Positions 46,208-54,579 of a stretch of 64,000 nt of DNA are shown here, one piece after another. A program made the position numbers and the translations under genes. Every line of letters starts with the position of its first letter. Positions within the stretch are counted from its first letter, which is position 1. The stretch spans positions 248,001 to 312,000 of the forward strand of contig NZ_MSIG01000005.1 in assembly GCF_001927285.1 (NCBI RefSeq). Reading direction: 5' to 3'. The notes under the pieces are model-generated. The model worked only from the letters and a program-made list of their open reading frames with translations. It did not search any database and had not been told where the DNA came from. Source of the DNA: Mongoliimonas terrestris (lineage in GTDB: Bacteria > Pseudomonadota > Alphaproteobacteria > Rhizobiales > Pleomorphomonadaceae).

Positions 46208-46912
46208 ATGACCGTCACCCAGACCGCTCCCATCGATGTCTACTACTGGCCGACCCCGAACGGATGGAAGATCACCATCCTGCTTGAGGAACTGGGCGTG
46301 CCGTACAACGTCCACTTCGTGAACATCGGCAAGGGCGACCAGTTCAAGCCGGACTTCCTGGTCATCTCGCCGAACAACAAGATGCCGGCCATCGTCGACC
46401 CGGAGGGTCCGGACGGCAAGCCGATCGCCGTATTCGAGTCCGGCGCCATCCTGCAGTATCTCGGCCGCAAGTTCGGCCAGTTCTATCCGACCGACGAGCG
46501 CAAGCGCGTCGAGGTGGACCAGTGGCTGATGTGGCAGATGGGCGGCTTCGGCCCGATGCTCGGCCAGAACCACCACTTCTCGATCTATGCGCCGGAGAAG
46601 ATCCCCTACGCCATCGACCGCTACCGCAACGAGTCGCACCGGCTCTACGGCGTTCTCGACAAGCAGCTTCAGTCCCACGACTACGTGGCGGGCGACTACT
46701 CGATCGCCGACATGGCCATCGTCGGCTGGGCCAAGCTCTACGAGCGCCAGGGTATCGACGGGGCCGAGTTCCCGGCCTTCAAGGCCTGGCTCGACAAGGT
46801 CATGGCGCGTCCCGCCGTGGAGCGCGGCCTCGCCATCAAGGCGCCCGAGGAGATGAACCTCGCCGACGACAAGGAAGCGCAGAAGGTGCTGTTCGGTCAG
46901 CGCGCCCGCTGA
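46208..46912 (+). CDS. glutathione S-transferase-like protein (YghU/Ure2p type)
   Basis: A 234-aa two-domain protein: a thioredoxin-like N-terminal half with DVYYWPTPNGWKITILLEELGVPYNVHFVNIGKGDQFKPDFLVISPNNKMPAIVD and ESGAILQYLGRKFG, then the helical half with DYSIADMAIVGWAKLYERQ. Sequence and length fit the nu-class YghU/YfcG-type GSTs, which have disulfide reductase-type activities. The start at 46208 follows CGGAGACCAGCC. Confidence 0.93.
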   Translation: MTVTQTAPIDVYYWPTPNGWKITILLEELGVPYNVHFVNIGKGDQFKPDFLVISPNNKMPAIVDPEGPDGKPIAVFESGAILQYLGRKFGQFYPTDERKRVEVDQWLMWQMGGFGPMLGQNHHFSIYAPEKIPYAIDRYRNESHRLYGVLDKQLQSHDYVAGDYSIADMAIVGWAKLYERQGIDGAEFPAFKAWLDKVMARPAVERGLAIKAPEEMNLADDKEAQKVLFGQRAR

Positions 46913-46996
46913 CCGCCAGCCGCTTGCCCTCACGCGCTGGACTTTGAGCGACGTCCCGAGACAGGCCCGGGGCGTCCCGCCGCAAAGGTTGACGCG

Positions 46997-47404
46997 TCAG
47001 TCGACCCGGGTCCAGGTCTCGCCCTTGCAGATCAGGCCGCCCAGCACGCAGCCCTGCAGCTTCAACTGGTTGGCGCCGATCAGCGTGGCGTAGCCGGTGT
47101 AGGTCCTTCCGTCCTCGGCGTTGTAGACCTCGCCCTTCCATTCACCGGCCGTCTTCGTCGGGCGCAGGTCGTGCACGATCCGCCGGCCGATGAGCGACTG
47201 CGACCGCTTGGCCGGATCGGGGTTCTTGGTGTCGTTGGCCGGCGTCTTCAGCCAAACGAGGTCGCCGCAAAGACCATTCCCGCAGGTCTTGATCTCCATG
47301 CGCGAGGCCCCGCTCGGGCGTGTCCAGACCCCTGTCGGGTCCGCCGCCCATGCGGCGCTCGCGGTCATCCCCAGCAGAACCGTTGCGACAACACCCTTCA
47401 GCAT
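46997..47404 (-). CDS. DUF2147 exported protein
   Basis: A 135-aa protein with a signal peptide (residues ~1-20, ending AAWAAD). The DUF2147 pattern is clear: DPTGVWTRPSGASRMEIKTCGNGLCGDLVWLK and the late LQGCVLGGLICKGETWTRVD, with cysteine pairs. The function is unknown; family members are common small periplasmic proteins in alphaproteobacteria. The start is the ATG at 47404, with GGAGG eight bases upstream on the minus strand. Confidence 0.88.
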   Translation of the reverse strand: MLKGVVATVLLGMTASAAWAADPTGVWTRPSGASRMEIKTCGNGLCGDLVWLKTPANDTKNPDPAKRSQSLIGRRIVHDLRPTKTAGEWKGEVYNAEDGRTYTGYATLIGANQLKLQGCVLGGLICKGETWTRVD

Positions 47405-47826
47405 GCTCGATCCTCCCTCTCCACGCTCTGATGGGACGCGGCTGAGCTCCACATTACGTAAACGGAAGGTGATTGCAAGATCGCGAGTTGGCGCCGTTGC
47501 CGTGGCGGCCGACCGCCCGGTACCCGCAAGGCCTGACGTAGCGGCAGCGAGGCTGGCGGGCGGGCGGTCGTTCTCTTCGGCGTGGTAAAGCAATGGTAAG
47601 CGGATGCGGGCTGATTTTCTGAGTATCAGATGTGAACTATCCCGGAAATCCGCCGATTTTGTGGTTATCCAAGGGTGAAAGTAACCAGCAATTATAGGTT
47701 TTTTCTTGTCTCATTAAGTTCGCTGTTTAACATCCTTTTCAAGCCATCCGGGCAGCATTGCGTTGTCTTCGACGAGAACGACGAAGACTTGTTGTTCAAG
47801 AAGTCGAACAGGAGCAAGGGCGCAGA
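47405..47826. other. gene-free, partly AT-rich region
   Basis: A 422-bp stretch between the divergent DUF2147 gene and the Sel1-type gene. It contains an AT-rich part (about 47620-47760) and a GTCTTCG...CGAAGAC hairpin at 47765-47788 upstream of the Sel1-type gene. No protein is supported: a 61-codon frame at 47675 lacks a ribosome site. Confidence 0.6.
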
Positions 47827-48093
47827 ATGGCTCGTTTGGACATGGCTTCGGCCGATATGATCGCGGAAGGGCAGAACGCCAACGGCGACATCCTCTTCCA
47901 GTTGGGCGTGATGTACGCGACCGGTCGGACGGTGCCGCTGGATCTCGTGGCCGCCCACAAGTGGTTCAACCTCGCCGCCCACCGCGGCAGCACGGAAGCC
48001 GCCCGCTATCGGCGCGAACTCGCCGCGGAAATGTCCGCCGCCGACGTCGCCGCCGCCCAGCGGGAGGCGCGCGAATGGCTGGCGCGCCTCTGA
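47827..48093 (+). CDS. small SEL1-like repeat protein
   Basis: An 88-aa protein with one clear SEL1/TPR-like repeat: residues ~26-60 (FQLGVMYATGRTVPLDLVAAHKWFNLAAHRGST). The YATGRxVPxDxxxAxKWxxxAAxxG pattern is the core motif, followed by helical EAARYRRELAAEMSAADVAAAQREAREWL. The partner is unknown. The start at 47827 follows GGAGCAAGGGCGCAGA. A hairpin terminator (48139-48171) follows. Confidence 0.8.
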   Translation: MARLDMASADMIAEGQNANGDILFQLGVMYATGRTVPLDLVAAHKWFNLAAHRGSTEAARYRRELAAEMSAADVAAAQREAREWLARL

Positions 48094-48138
48094 CGGCGCG
48101 CTTCGCGCGGCTCCGCGCTTTCCCCACCATCGTCCCCT

Positions 48139-48171
48139 GAACGGCGGCCCGCTCCAGCGGTGCCGCCGTTC
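48139..48171 (+). terminator. hairpin after the SEL1-like gene
   Basis: GAACGGCGGC and GCCGCCGTTC, 10-bp stem with a 13-base loop; no T-run follows. Confidence 0.5.
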
Positions 48172-48300
48172 CCGCTTGTACCGGGCGTACGCCGCGCCAG
48201 CGCCGCCCTTGGCAGGGGACGGTGCAGATGCTAAGGGGGCCGTCACGACGCGCGGGAGCCCCGCGCCTGTCTCGATCCCACCAGGCAACGAGGTGTCCCG

Positions 48301-48984
48301 ATGGACCGGTCCTTCATGGCGGCGCAGACCGCCCGCATGATGCTCGAAGTGAAGGCCATCCAGTTCAACGCCGAGACGCCCTACATCTTCACGTCCGGCT
48401 GGGCGAGCCCCGTCTACGTGGACTGCCGCAAGCTCATTTCCTTTCCCCGTCTTCGCAAGCGCCTGATGGGCTTCGGCGCCGAGGTCATCCTGTCGGAGAT
48501 CGGCGCGGAATCGCTGGATGCGATCGCCGGTGGCGAGACCGCCGGCATCCCGTTCGCCGCCTGGCTGTCGGACCGCCTCGAACTGCCGATGCTCTATGTG
48601 CGCAAGAAGGCCAAGGGCTTCGGCCGCAACGCGCAGATCGAGGGCGACGTGCGCGAAGGCGCGCGGGTTCTGCTGGTTGAGGATCTGGCCACCGACGGCC
48701 GTTCCAAGCTGACCTTCGCGGATGCGCTGCGGGCGGCCGGCTGCCAGGTGTCCGACACCTTCGTGATTTTCCACTACGGCATCTTCAAGGAAAGCACCGC
48801 CGTGCTCGCCGAGCACGGTGTGCGCCTCCACGCCCTCGCCACCTGGTGGGATATCCTGGAGGAGGCCAAGCGCTCCGGCGCGTTCCCGGCGTCCACCATC
48901 GATGCCGTGGAGGCCTTCCTGCACGCGCCCGCCGACTGGTCCGCCGCCCATGGCGGCCGGTCCGAAATGGCGCCGGCCGGCTGA
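48301..48984 (+). CDS. pyrE: orotate phosphoribosyltransferase
   Basis: A 227-aa enzyme that joins orotate and PRPP to make OMP in pyrimidine synthesis. It has the orotate-loop [23 protein letters not shown], the catalytic-loop region [17 protein letters not shown] and the PRPP-binding [17 protein letters not shown] (Asp-Asp/Glu-Asp type). The length is slightly long. The start at 48301 follows a weak GGCAACGAGGTGTCCC region. Confidence 0.94.
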   Translation: MDRSFMAAQTARMMLEVKAIQFNAETPYIFTSGWASPVYVDCRKLISFPRLRKRLMGFGAEVILSEIGAESLDAIAGGETAGIPFAAWLSDRLELPMLYVRKKAKGFGRNAQIEGDVREGARVLLVEDLATDGRSKLTFADALRAAGCQVSDTFVIFHYGIFKESTAVLAEHGVRLHALATWWDILEEAKRSGAFPASTIDAVEAFLHAPADWSAAHGGRSEMAPAG

Positions 48985-49071
48985 TCGGAGAGGGCGCCTC
49001 CATCCAGGATGCCGTCGCGGCCGAGCCAGGGGCCTGCTTGAACCCCCCGTGTCACGCCCCATCTAGGGTGC

Positions 49072-49130
49072 GCGGGGACGACCCCGCCATCCGGCATTTG
49101 GAAGGGACGGCCCTCCACCCACGGAAGAGG
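49072..49130 (+). promoter_or_regulatory. guanidine-II (mini-ykkC) riboswitch upstream of sugE
   Basis: Two tandem hairpins carry the ACGR tetraloops that define this class. P1 is GCGGGG-ACGA-CCCCGC (49072-49087, perfect 6-bp stem). P2 is GGG-ACGG-CCC, extended by an A-T pair (49103-49114). A 15-base linker separates them. P2 is followed by the Shine-Dalgarno GGAAGAGG at 49123-49130, ten bases before the sugE ATG at 49141. Guanidine-II riboswitches normally control guanidinium exporters of the SugE/Gdx type, which is exactly what follows. On guanidine binding the hairpins dimerise by loop-loop contact and free the ribosome site (known for the class). Confidence 0.88.
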
Positions 49131-49140
49131 GCTATTCCCC

Positions 49141-49461
49141 ATGTCCTGGTTCATCCTCGTCATCGCTGGTCTGCTGGAGATCGGTTGGGCCGTCGGCCTG
49201 AAGTACACCGAAGGCTTCACCCGCCTGGTGCCGTCGGTCCTCACGGCCGGCACCATGGTGGCGAGCGTCGTGCTTCTTGCCATCGCCATGAGGGAATTGC
49301 CCCTCGGCACCGCCTACGCGGTCTGGACCGGCATCGGCACGGTCGGAACCGCCCTCGTCGGCATGGCGATCTTCGGCGAGCCGGCGGACGTGTTGCGGGC
49401 GCTCTGCATCCTCTTGATCGTAGCCGGGATTGCCGGATTGAAGATCCTCTCGCCGCACTGA
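49141..49461 (+). CDS. sugE: SMR-family guanidinium exporter (SugE/Gdx)
   Basis: A 106-aa inner-membrane protein with four membrane segments (about 2-20, 28-50, 57-76, 84-102). The essential Glu is in [22 protein letters not shown] (Glu13), the SugE/Gdx signature, and differs from the EmrE drug-type pattern. It exchanges guanidinium for protons as a dual-topology dimer. Expression is predicted to rise with guanidine via the riboswitch immediately upstream. The ATG at 49141 is ten bases after the GGAAGAGG site. Confidence 0.92.
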   Translation: MSWFILVIAGLLEIGWAVGLKYTEGFTRLVPSVLTAGTMVASVVLLAIAMRELPLGTAYAVWTGIGTVGTALVGMAIFGEPADVLRALCILLIVAGIAGLKILSPH

Positions 49462-49780
49462 TCCGGCACGGCATCCCGCGCATCCGCACCCGTCGTCTTT
49501 TGCGCTGCAGCACACCAATCAGCGGATATCCGCGAAAAAAACCCGCGTTCTGGTGAACGATCGAACCCGTGCGGCGTTTTCCCTCTGTCTCGGATGTCGC
49601 ATCGCCGCTCCGGCGGCTGACGCGGATCTGAACATGACGCGGTGGTTAGACTTGGCCTCGGCGCATTCGCGCCGAGGTTCTTTCTGTGCTGGCTCCCGCA
49701 GTCCAAGTCCGCGGTCGTCCCTCATTCCTTCACCGGATCCTGCGGGCGGCTTTCAAGACATAACTTCTGGAGGAGCGCCC
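49462..49780. terminator. gene-free region with a hairpin at 49656-49677
   Basis: A 319-bp stretch between sugE and the Thr/Pro-rich protein gene. The clearest element is CCTCGGCG-N6-CGCCGAGG (49656-49677, 8-bp stem), followed by TTCTTTCT, terminator-like. Otherwise I see nothing assignable; the GGAGGAG ribosome site for the next gene is at 49768-49775. Confidence 0.5.
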
Positions 49781-50116
49781 ATGACCATGGATACCGGCCC
49801 GAGGGATCCCCGCGGCACTGCCCGGCCGCGATCGCGCAACACGACGATCATCGTCGCGCTCGTGATCGCCGTGATCCTCGCGATCGTCTTCATCTTCGGG
49901 TTCAGTGGATCGGAGCCGGAATCCACGCCGGCACTCGACAGCGGAGCGACCGACACCACCGCCCCGCCGGCCGACACCACCACGCCGCCGGTGGATACCA
50001 CGGCGCCGCCGGCAACCACGACGCCGCCCGCAGACACGACAACGCCGCCCGCGGTCACCACTCCGCCGGCCGACACCACCACGCCGCCCGCGACGACGAC
50101 CCCGCCGGCTCAGTAA
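49781..50116 (+). CDS. Thr/Pro-rich repeat protein with one membrane anchor
   Basis: A 111-aa protein: a basic N-terminus (residues 1-20), one membrane segment (about 22-43, TTIIVALVIAVILAIVFIFGF), then a periplasmic low-complexity tail of alternating 7- and 6-residue units such as PPADTTT and PPATTT, repeated seven times to the end. The tail looks like a flexible spacer or envelope stalk; no function is known. GGAGGAG precedes the ATG at 49781. A hairpin (50147-50174) ends the gene. Confidence 0.8.
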   Translation: MTMDTGPRDPRGTARPRSRNTTIIVALVIAVILAIVFIFGFSGSEPESTPALDSGATDTTAPPADTTTPPVDTTAPPATTTPPADTTTPPAVTTPPADTTTPPATTTPPAQ

Positions 50117-50146
50117 CACGTGGCTCGCCAGACCGATTGAAGCACA

Positions 50147-50174
50147 GCCACCGCCTCCTCAAGGGGGCGGTGGC
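50147..50174 (+). terminator. hairpin after the Thr/Pro-rich gene
   Basis: GCCACCGCC and GGCGGTGGC pair over 9 bp with a 10-base loop, followed by ATTTCCC. Confidence 0.55.
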
Positions 50175-50297
50175 ATTTCCCTGGCCGGTACCGTGCCAAG
50201 GCGCGCCGCTGGCCATTTATCAGACGAATGCATATAACATTTGTCGTCGCGCAGCTTACCTTTTCCGTGCGGCGCCAGCATAAGGACGCGAGCGGAC

Positions 50298-52163
50298 GTG
50301 CATCTGCCGGGCTATCGGGACGACCGGATCGCGAAGGGCGAGGAGCCGGTGCGCGACCTTTTCGAACGCACCGTGTTCGACGACACACCGCTCGGTCCGC
50401 GCGCGCGCTGGAGCCCGGCGCTGGAGTCGGCGGTTTCGATGATCATGTCGTCCGGCTTCCCCATGTCCGTGCGGTGGGGCGAGGAACTCGTCTTTCTCTA
50501 TAACGATGCTTACCGGCCTATCCTGGGGCGCAAGCATCCGGATGCGTTCGGCAAGCCGTTTCACGTGGTGTGGCCGGAAGTGTGGGTGCGCGGAAACGTC
50601 GGCGCCATGCACCGCGACATCCTCTCCGGCCAGCAGACCCACATCTACCTGGAGGACCAGCCGTTCGAGCTGGAACGCTGGGACGGTGGCCTGGAACAGG
50701 CCTACTTCACCTTCTCCTACAGCCCGATCCTCGATCGGACGGTGCCCGGCGGCATCGGTGGTGTCTTCTGTGCCGCGGTGGAAAACACCCGCCGCATCAA
50801 GGCGGAGGCGGCGCGCCGATCGAGCGAGGAACGCATGCAACTCGCCATGGAGGCGTCCGGGGCGATCGGCGTGTGGGACTGGAACGTCACCGCTGACGAG
50901 GTGGTCGCCAGCCCCCGCTTCGCGGCGATGTTCAACGTGCCGCCCGACGACGCGACGACGGGCGCGCCCATTGATGTCTTCGTGTCCGCCATTCATCCGG
51001 ACGATCGGATGCGTGTCGCCCAGGAGATCAGCCGTGTCGTCCAGACCGGCGGCGAGTACAGCGCCGAGTACCGGGTCACCCAGGAGGACGGAACCGTCCG
51101 CTGGGTGCTGGCGCGGGGGCGGTGCATGCCGCCGGCGTCCGGCGCACCCCAGCGCTTCCCGGGCGTGGTGGTGGACATCACCGAACGGCAGCGGGCTCTC
51201 GACGCCTTGCGGGAGAGCGAAGCCCGCTTCCGGACTGCGGCCGACAGCGTGCCGGCCCTGATGTGGATGTCCGACGCGGACGGCCAGGTGGTGTTCGCCA
51301 ACCGCTGGTACGAAAGCTTCGGCCTGAAGCCGGAGGAAGCCCTCGGGGACGGCTGGCGGCGCATGCTGCTGCCGGAGGACGTGGACGGCTTCTACAGCGC
51401 CTTCGTGACCGCCTTCGCCCAGCGGGGGCCGTTCCAGGCCGATGTCCGCGTCCGCGATGCGGCGGGCCGGATTCGCTGGCTGCACTGCGAGGGCCGGGCG
51501 CGGTTCGACGACAATGGGGCCTTCCTGGGCTACACCGGCTGCAACGTGGATTTCACCGAATCCAAGGAGGCGGCCGAGCATCTCCAGCTGCTCATCGCCG
51601 AGCTGAACCACCGCGTGAAGAACAGCCTGGCGACCGTGCAGTCGATCGCCTTGCAGACCCTTCGCGACACCAGCGATCCGGTCGCCGTGCGCGAGCGGTT
51701 TCTGTCGCGCCTCCATGCGCTCGGGCGCGCCCACGACGTGATCACGGCGGAGCGTTGGGACGGCGCCTGGCTCGAGCGGCTGGTGGAGCGAGCCGTGGAG
51801 CCCTTCCAGGCCAGCGGAGGCCGTTTCGACATCGCCGGCGAGCCGGTGCGGCTGCCTCCCCCGGCCGCCCTTGCCATCTCCATGGCCTTGCAGGAACTCT
51901 GCACCAACGCCGCCAAGTATGGCGCCCTCTCCCAGCCCGAGGGGCGTGTTTCGATCGAATGGGCGATCAACCGACGCAACGGCGAGCGCGTTCTCGATCT
52001 TCAATGGACGGAACGCGGCGGCCCGCCGGTGCAAGCGCCCACCCGCCGCGGCTTCGGAACCCGACTGATCGAACGCGGCCTCGCGTTCGAACTCGACGCC
52101 GACGTCACTCTGGATTTCCACCCCGAGGGTGTCGTCTGCAGCATCCAGGCCCCGATGCGCTAA
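50298..52163 (+). CDS. PAS/HWE-family sensor histidine kinase
   Basis: A 621-aa soluble sensor kinase. No membrane segment is seen. Three PAS-type regions precede the kinase: residues ~20-165 (MIMSSGFPMSVRWGEELVFLYNDAYRPILG), ~180-310 (AMEASGAIGVWDWNV) and ~315-440 (DSVPALMWMSDADGQVVFANRWYESFG). The HWE core has the phosphoacceptor His in ELNHRVKNSLATVQSIALQTL, NAAKYGALS in the N-box and the WxE motif in LQWTERGGPPV. The response regulator is not adjacent. The start is uncertain: GTG 50298 follows AAGGACGCGAGCGGAC; a TTG at 50241 opens the frame. Confidence 0.88.
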   Translation: MHLPGYRDDRIAKGEEPVRDLFERTVFDDTPLGPRARWSPALESAVSMIMSSGFPMSVRWGEELVFLYNDAYRPILGRKHPDAFGKPFHVVWPEVWVRGNVGAMHRDILSGQQTHIYLEDQPFELERWDGGLEQAYFTFSYSPILDRTVPGGIGGVFCAAVENTRRIKAEAARRSSEERMQLAMEASGAIGVWDWNVTADEVVASPRFAAMFNVPPDDATTGAPIDVFVSAIHPDDRMRVAQEISRVVQTGGEYSAEYRVTQEDGTVRWVLARGRCMPPASGAPQRFPGVVVDITERQRALDALRESEARFRTAADSVPALMWMSDADGQVVFANRWYESFGLKPEEALGDGWRRMLLPEDVDGFYSAFVTAFAQRGPFQADVRVRDAAGRIRWLHCEGRARFDDNGAFLGYTGCNVDFTESKEAAEHLQLLIAELNHRVKNSLATVQSIALQTLRDTSDPVAVRERFLSRLHALGRAHDVITAERWDGAWLERLVERAVEPFQASGGRFDIAGEPVRLPPPAALAISMALQELCTNAAKYGALSQPEGRVSIEWAINRRNGERVLDLQWTERGGPPVQAPTRRGFGTRLIERGLAFELDADVTLDFHPEGVVCSIQAPMR

Positions 52164-52232
52164 CCCGCCGGTGCACGGCCCCTTGAGAGGGGTTGACCGG
52201 TTCCCCGGCTTCCTCTAGGCATTCCGCTCGCT

Positions 52233-52326
52233 GGAGTCGTGGCCGAGAGGCTGAAGGCGGCGGTTTGCTAAACCGTTATACGGGCGTAAACCCGTATCGA
52301 GGGTTCGAATCCCTCCGACTCCGCCA
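52233..52326 (+). tRNA. tRNA-Ser(GCU)
   Basis: A class II tRNA with a long variable arm. The acceptor stem GGAGTCG (52233-52239) pairs with CGACTCC (52316-52322), followed by discriminator G and an encoded CCA (52324-52326). The anticodon loop TTTGCTAAA gives GCT (codons AGC/AGU). The T arm GGGTTCGAATCCC is standard, and the variable arm TATACGGGCGTAAACCCGTATC is a stem, as in tRNA-Ser. No integrase gene or duplicated 3' end was found nearby. Confidence 0.97.
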
Positions 52327-52759
52327 CTCGCCTCGTGTGAGCATTTCGCGTTCCTCTATCGCTTTTCATCACCTTCGCCGCCTTTCTTCAGGTCGGCTGA
52401 CCGGTCCCGGCGCGTCTACTCGCGATGGCGGTGGCGGTGTTGATGAGGCGGGGGGCACGTGCTCATCTCGGCTATCCATTGATCAGCCCGGGCGGCTCGT
52501 CTGCTTCGTCCTGCCTTAGGCGTGCTCATGCGGCACGGCGATCGCCGCAAACGGCCGATTTGCGCAACGTTTTCGTTGTCTCGCCCGGCAGTATAGATCC
52601 TTCGGTGGCTTGATCTTCTGCAGCATCTTCTCTGGATTTTGCGCTTGGAAATGGGAACGGATCCCGGCGTACGTCCGTTGACAAGGTGTTGCATTGAACG
52701 ATGACGGTTCGCGTTCGGCGGATCGACGTCGGATCCGGCTCAAGACAAAGGATAACCCG
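52327..52759. promoter_or_regulatory. promoter region of the PRC-barrel gene with a probable EcfG site
   Basis: A 433-bp stretch after tRNA-Ser with no supported gene. It contains GGAAC (52654-52658), a 17-base spacer and CGTT (52676-52679), the consensus of EcfG general stress sigma-factor promoters of alphaproteobacteria (GGAAC-N16/17-CGTT). It lies about 80 bp before the PRC-barrel gene start. This is a motif match, not proof. Confidence 0.62.
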
Positions 52760-53554
52760 ATGCGCAAGACATTCTATCCCATGCTTCTGGCATCCGCGCT
52801 CCTTCCCATGTCCGCCATGGCGCAGACCGCGCCCAGCGTGGACACGACCCAGCCTACCGTTCAGTCCCCCGACACCATGGGCGGCACTGGAGCGATGACC
52901 AACGATCCGGCTGCCAGCACCGAAATGATGCCGTCGACGACGGCCGAGACGGGCGCCATGCAGTCCGAAGGGCCGTTCGTGACGGTTCCCGAAACGGGTG
53001 CGTGGCGCGTTTCCGACCTTGAGGGCAAGCAGGTCTACGGCGCCGACGGCGAGAGTATTGGCGACGTCAAGGACGTGCTCGTGAACCAGCAGGGCGACAT
53101 CGCGGCTGTCCTCGTCGGCGTCGGGGGATTCCTGGGCATCGGTGAGAAGGACGTCGCGGTCAGCATGGATGCGCTTCAGCTCCGCCCCGGCATGACCCAG
53201 CAGGAAGTGTCCGCCGTCACCGGCAATGACATGGCGACGGGCGTCGACACGCCCGCCACGACCGGCGACATGGCGCAGACGCCGACGACAGGCACCGGGA
53301 CGGCCAACACGGGAGCGGCCGAGCCGCTCGCCGGAACGCAGGCGCCGCCGACGGGGGCCGTCGGCACCACGCCGGGCGTTGCCGATCCGGGCACGGCCGG
53401 TAACGCCGGCTACGGCACCATGGCGGAGACCGGCATGGCGGTCGACGTCGGAGCCGACAACCTGCCGGAGCGGATCGTGCTCAACGTGACGCGCCAGCAG
53501 CTCGAGGACGCCCCGGCGTTCGAGGGCGTGGACGCGGCGACCCGGGCCCAGTGA
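52760..53554 (+). CDS. exported PRC-barrel domain protein
   Basis: A 264-aa protein with a signal peptide (residues ~1-21, ending AMAQT). A disordered Thr/Ser/Met-rich linker follows, then a PRC-barrel at about 80-145 (WRVSDLEGKQVYGADGESIGDVKDVLVNQQGDIAAVLVGVGGFLGIGEKDVAVSMDALQL), then a Thr/Pro/Gly-rich tail and a short C-terminal half (residues ~235-264, LPERIVLNVTRQQLEDAPAFEG). Similar PRC proteins are stress-induced in the periplasm of Hyphomicrobiales (general knowledge). The start at 52760 follows AAAGGATAACCCG; an EcfG-like promoter is upstream. Confidence 0.85.
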   Translation: MRKTFYPMLLASALLPMSAMAQTAPSVDTTQPTVQSPDTMGGTGAMTNDPAASTEMMPSTTAETGAMQSEGPFVTVPETGAWRVSDLEGKQVYGADGESIGDVKDVLVNQQGDIAAVLVGVGGFLGIGEKDVAVSMDALQLRPGMTQQEVSAVTGNDMATGVDTPATTGDMAQTPTTGTGTANTGAAEPLAGTQAPPTGAVGTTPGVADPGTAGNAGYGTMAETGMAVDVGADNLPERIVLNVTRQQLEDAPAFEGVDAATRAQ

Positions 53555-53656
53555 TCCCACACGGGAAGCAGGCCGCTTCTTGCCGGCTTCCAACACGCTT
53601 TGCTCCGGCCCTCAGGGCCGGGGCTTCCGCAGTTTCGAGCGACCAGGGAGAACCCC

Positions 53657-53743
53657 ATGCTCAAGTTCATCGGCGGCACGATCGGCATCATCTTCATCGT
53701 CGGCCTTCTGGTCATCGTCGGCCTGCTGGCGCTCATCTTCTGA
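53657..53743 (+). CDS. 28-residue membrane microprotein
   Basis: The tiny frame begins MLKFIGGTIGIIFIVG and runs as one hydrophobic helix to its stop at 53741-53743. AGGGAGA stands about five bases before the ATG, a strong ribosome site. It lies about 100 bp after the PRC-barrel gene and may be in its transcript. A predicted single-pass membrane protein; no known function. Confidence 0.6.
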   Translation: MLKFIGGTIGIIFIVGLLVIVGLLALIF

Positions 53744-53905
53744 TGCGTTGCCGGGGGGCATCGGCTCCGAGAAGGACTGACGCCTGACGGCCGATGCGGA
53801 CATCGGCTTTGGCGAGTCACCACTTGGCATTCTGGTTTTGATCCAACCACTTGCTGACAGATCCTGACGCTTGTTCGCAATTTGTTCCCGTGCCACCGTG
53901 CCGGG

Positions 53906-54121
53906 ATGATCAGACATTATCCCACCTCGAAACCCGATAACCGATTCACCGTCGAGCTCTGGACGGACGACGAGACACGGCCGCTGGAGCAGTTGGCCGT
54001 GGCGGCCAACTTCTACCTGGCCAAGGCCGCCTTCGACGAGGCGGTGCGCCGCATGCCGGGCAAACCCATCCTGGTGCGCCATGGGATCCGCGTCGTCCTG
54101 GAAAGCAGGGTCCCGCGGTGA
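53906..54121 (+). CDS. hypothetical 71-residue protein
   Basis: A small soluble protein, starting MIRHYPTSKPDNRFTVELW, then LEQLAVAANFYLAKAAFDEAVRRMPGKPILVRHGIRVVLES. The helix-then-strand look resembles small regulators, but I cannot name a family. The ATG at 53906 is used; the ribosome site is weak. Codon use matches the neighbours. Confidence 0.55.
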   Translation: MIRHYPTSKPDNRFTVELWTDDETRPLEQLAVAANFYLAKAAFDEAVRRMPGKPILVRHGIRVVLESRVPR

Positions 54122-54159
54122 TGCGCGGAGTTCAAGGGGAGCAGTGGCGGCGCCGGCGG

Positions 54160-54456
54160 TCAGTGTCGTGCCGGATGACCGGTTTCGGCGAGGCGAAACG
54201 CCAGGGCGACCGGCCCGTCGGTGGGGCGGGCGGGCGACAGGGGGCCGGTGGAAACGGGGCAACCGTCCGACACCTTCCGCCAGGATGAAACGTTGAGCGC
54301 CTTATCGCACCGGTAGAGCGACGCGTGGCCATCGAGCCGGATGCAGGCCACGGTTCCGTGCGGCAGGGAAGCGCCCGCAAGCCGGCACGTGCAGTCGGCG
54401 GCGGCCGAGCCGGTCAGGGCGATCAGGACGGCGAAGCCGACAAGGGACGGACGCAT
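54160..54456 (-). CDS. small exported cysteine-containing protein
   Basis: A 98-aa protein with a signal peptide (residues ~1-20, ending GSAAADC) and five mature cysteines (C-x-C in DCTCRL, then VACIRL, LYRCDK and DGCPVS), so it is probably disulfide-bonded in the periplasm. No family is known to me. It begins just upstream of the antiporter gene's end on the same strand (124 bp apart). Confidence 0.6.
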   Translation of the reverse strand: MRPSLVGFAVLIALTGSAAADCTCRLAGASLPHGTVACIRLDGHASLYRCDKALNVSSWRKVSDGCPVSTGPLSPARPTDGPVALAFRLAETGHPARH

Positions 54457-54579
54457 GGACTGCGCTCCTCCAACAGGCGATTGGCCGAGCCCAGATTAGC
54501 AGACCTTTGTCGTCCTGGCGCGCGCGGTGTTTTGCGAGCCGGTCCCGATGGACCGCGGGCCCTGCGGGAGCGAGGCTGG

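Noticed and set aside
43892..46933. 1013-codon antisense frame over the GNAT, glycosyltransferase and GST genes
   Set aside because: It crosses three genes with clear motifs and itself shows no domain.
47675..47860. 61-codon plus-strand frame in the AT-rich region
   Set aside because: No ribosome site; it overlaps the SEL1-like gene start and the leader hairpin.
52233..52760. Integrative element at tRNA-Ser
   Set aside because: No integrase and no repeated tRNA 3' end are visible nearby, so the tRNA gene is not evidence of an island.
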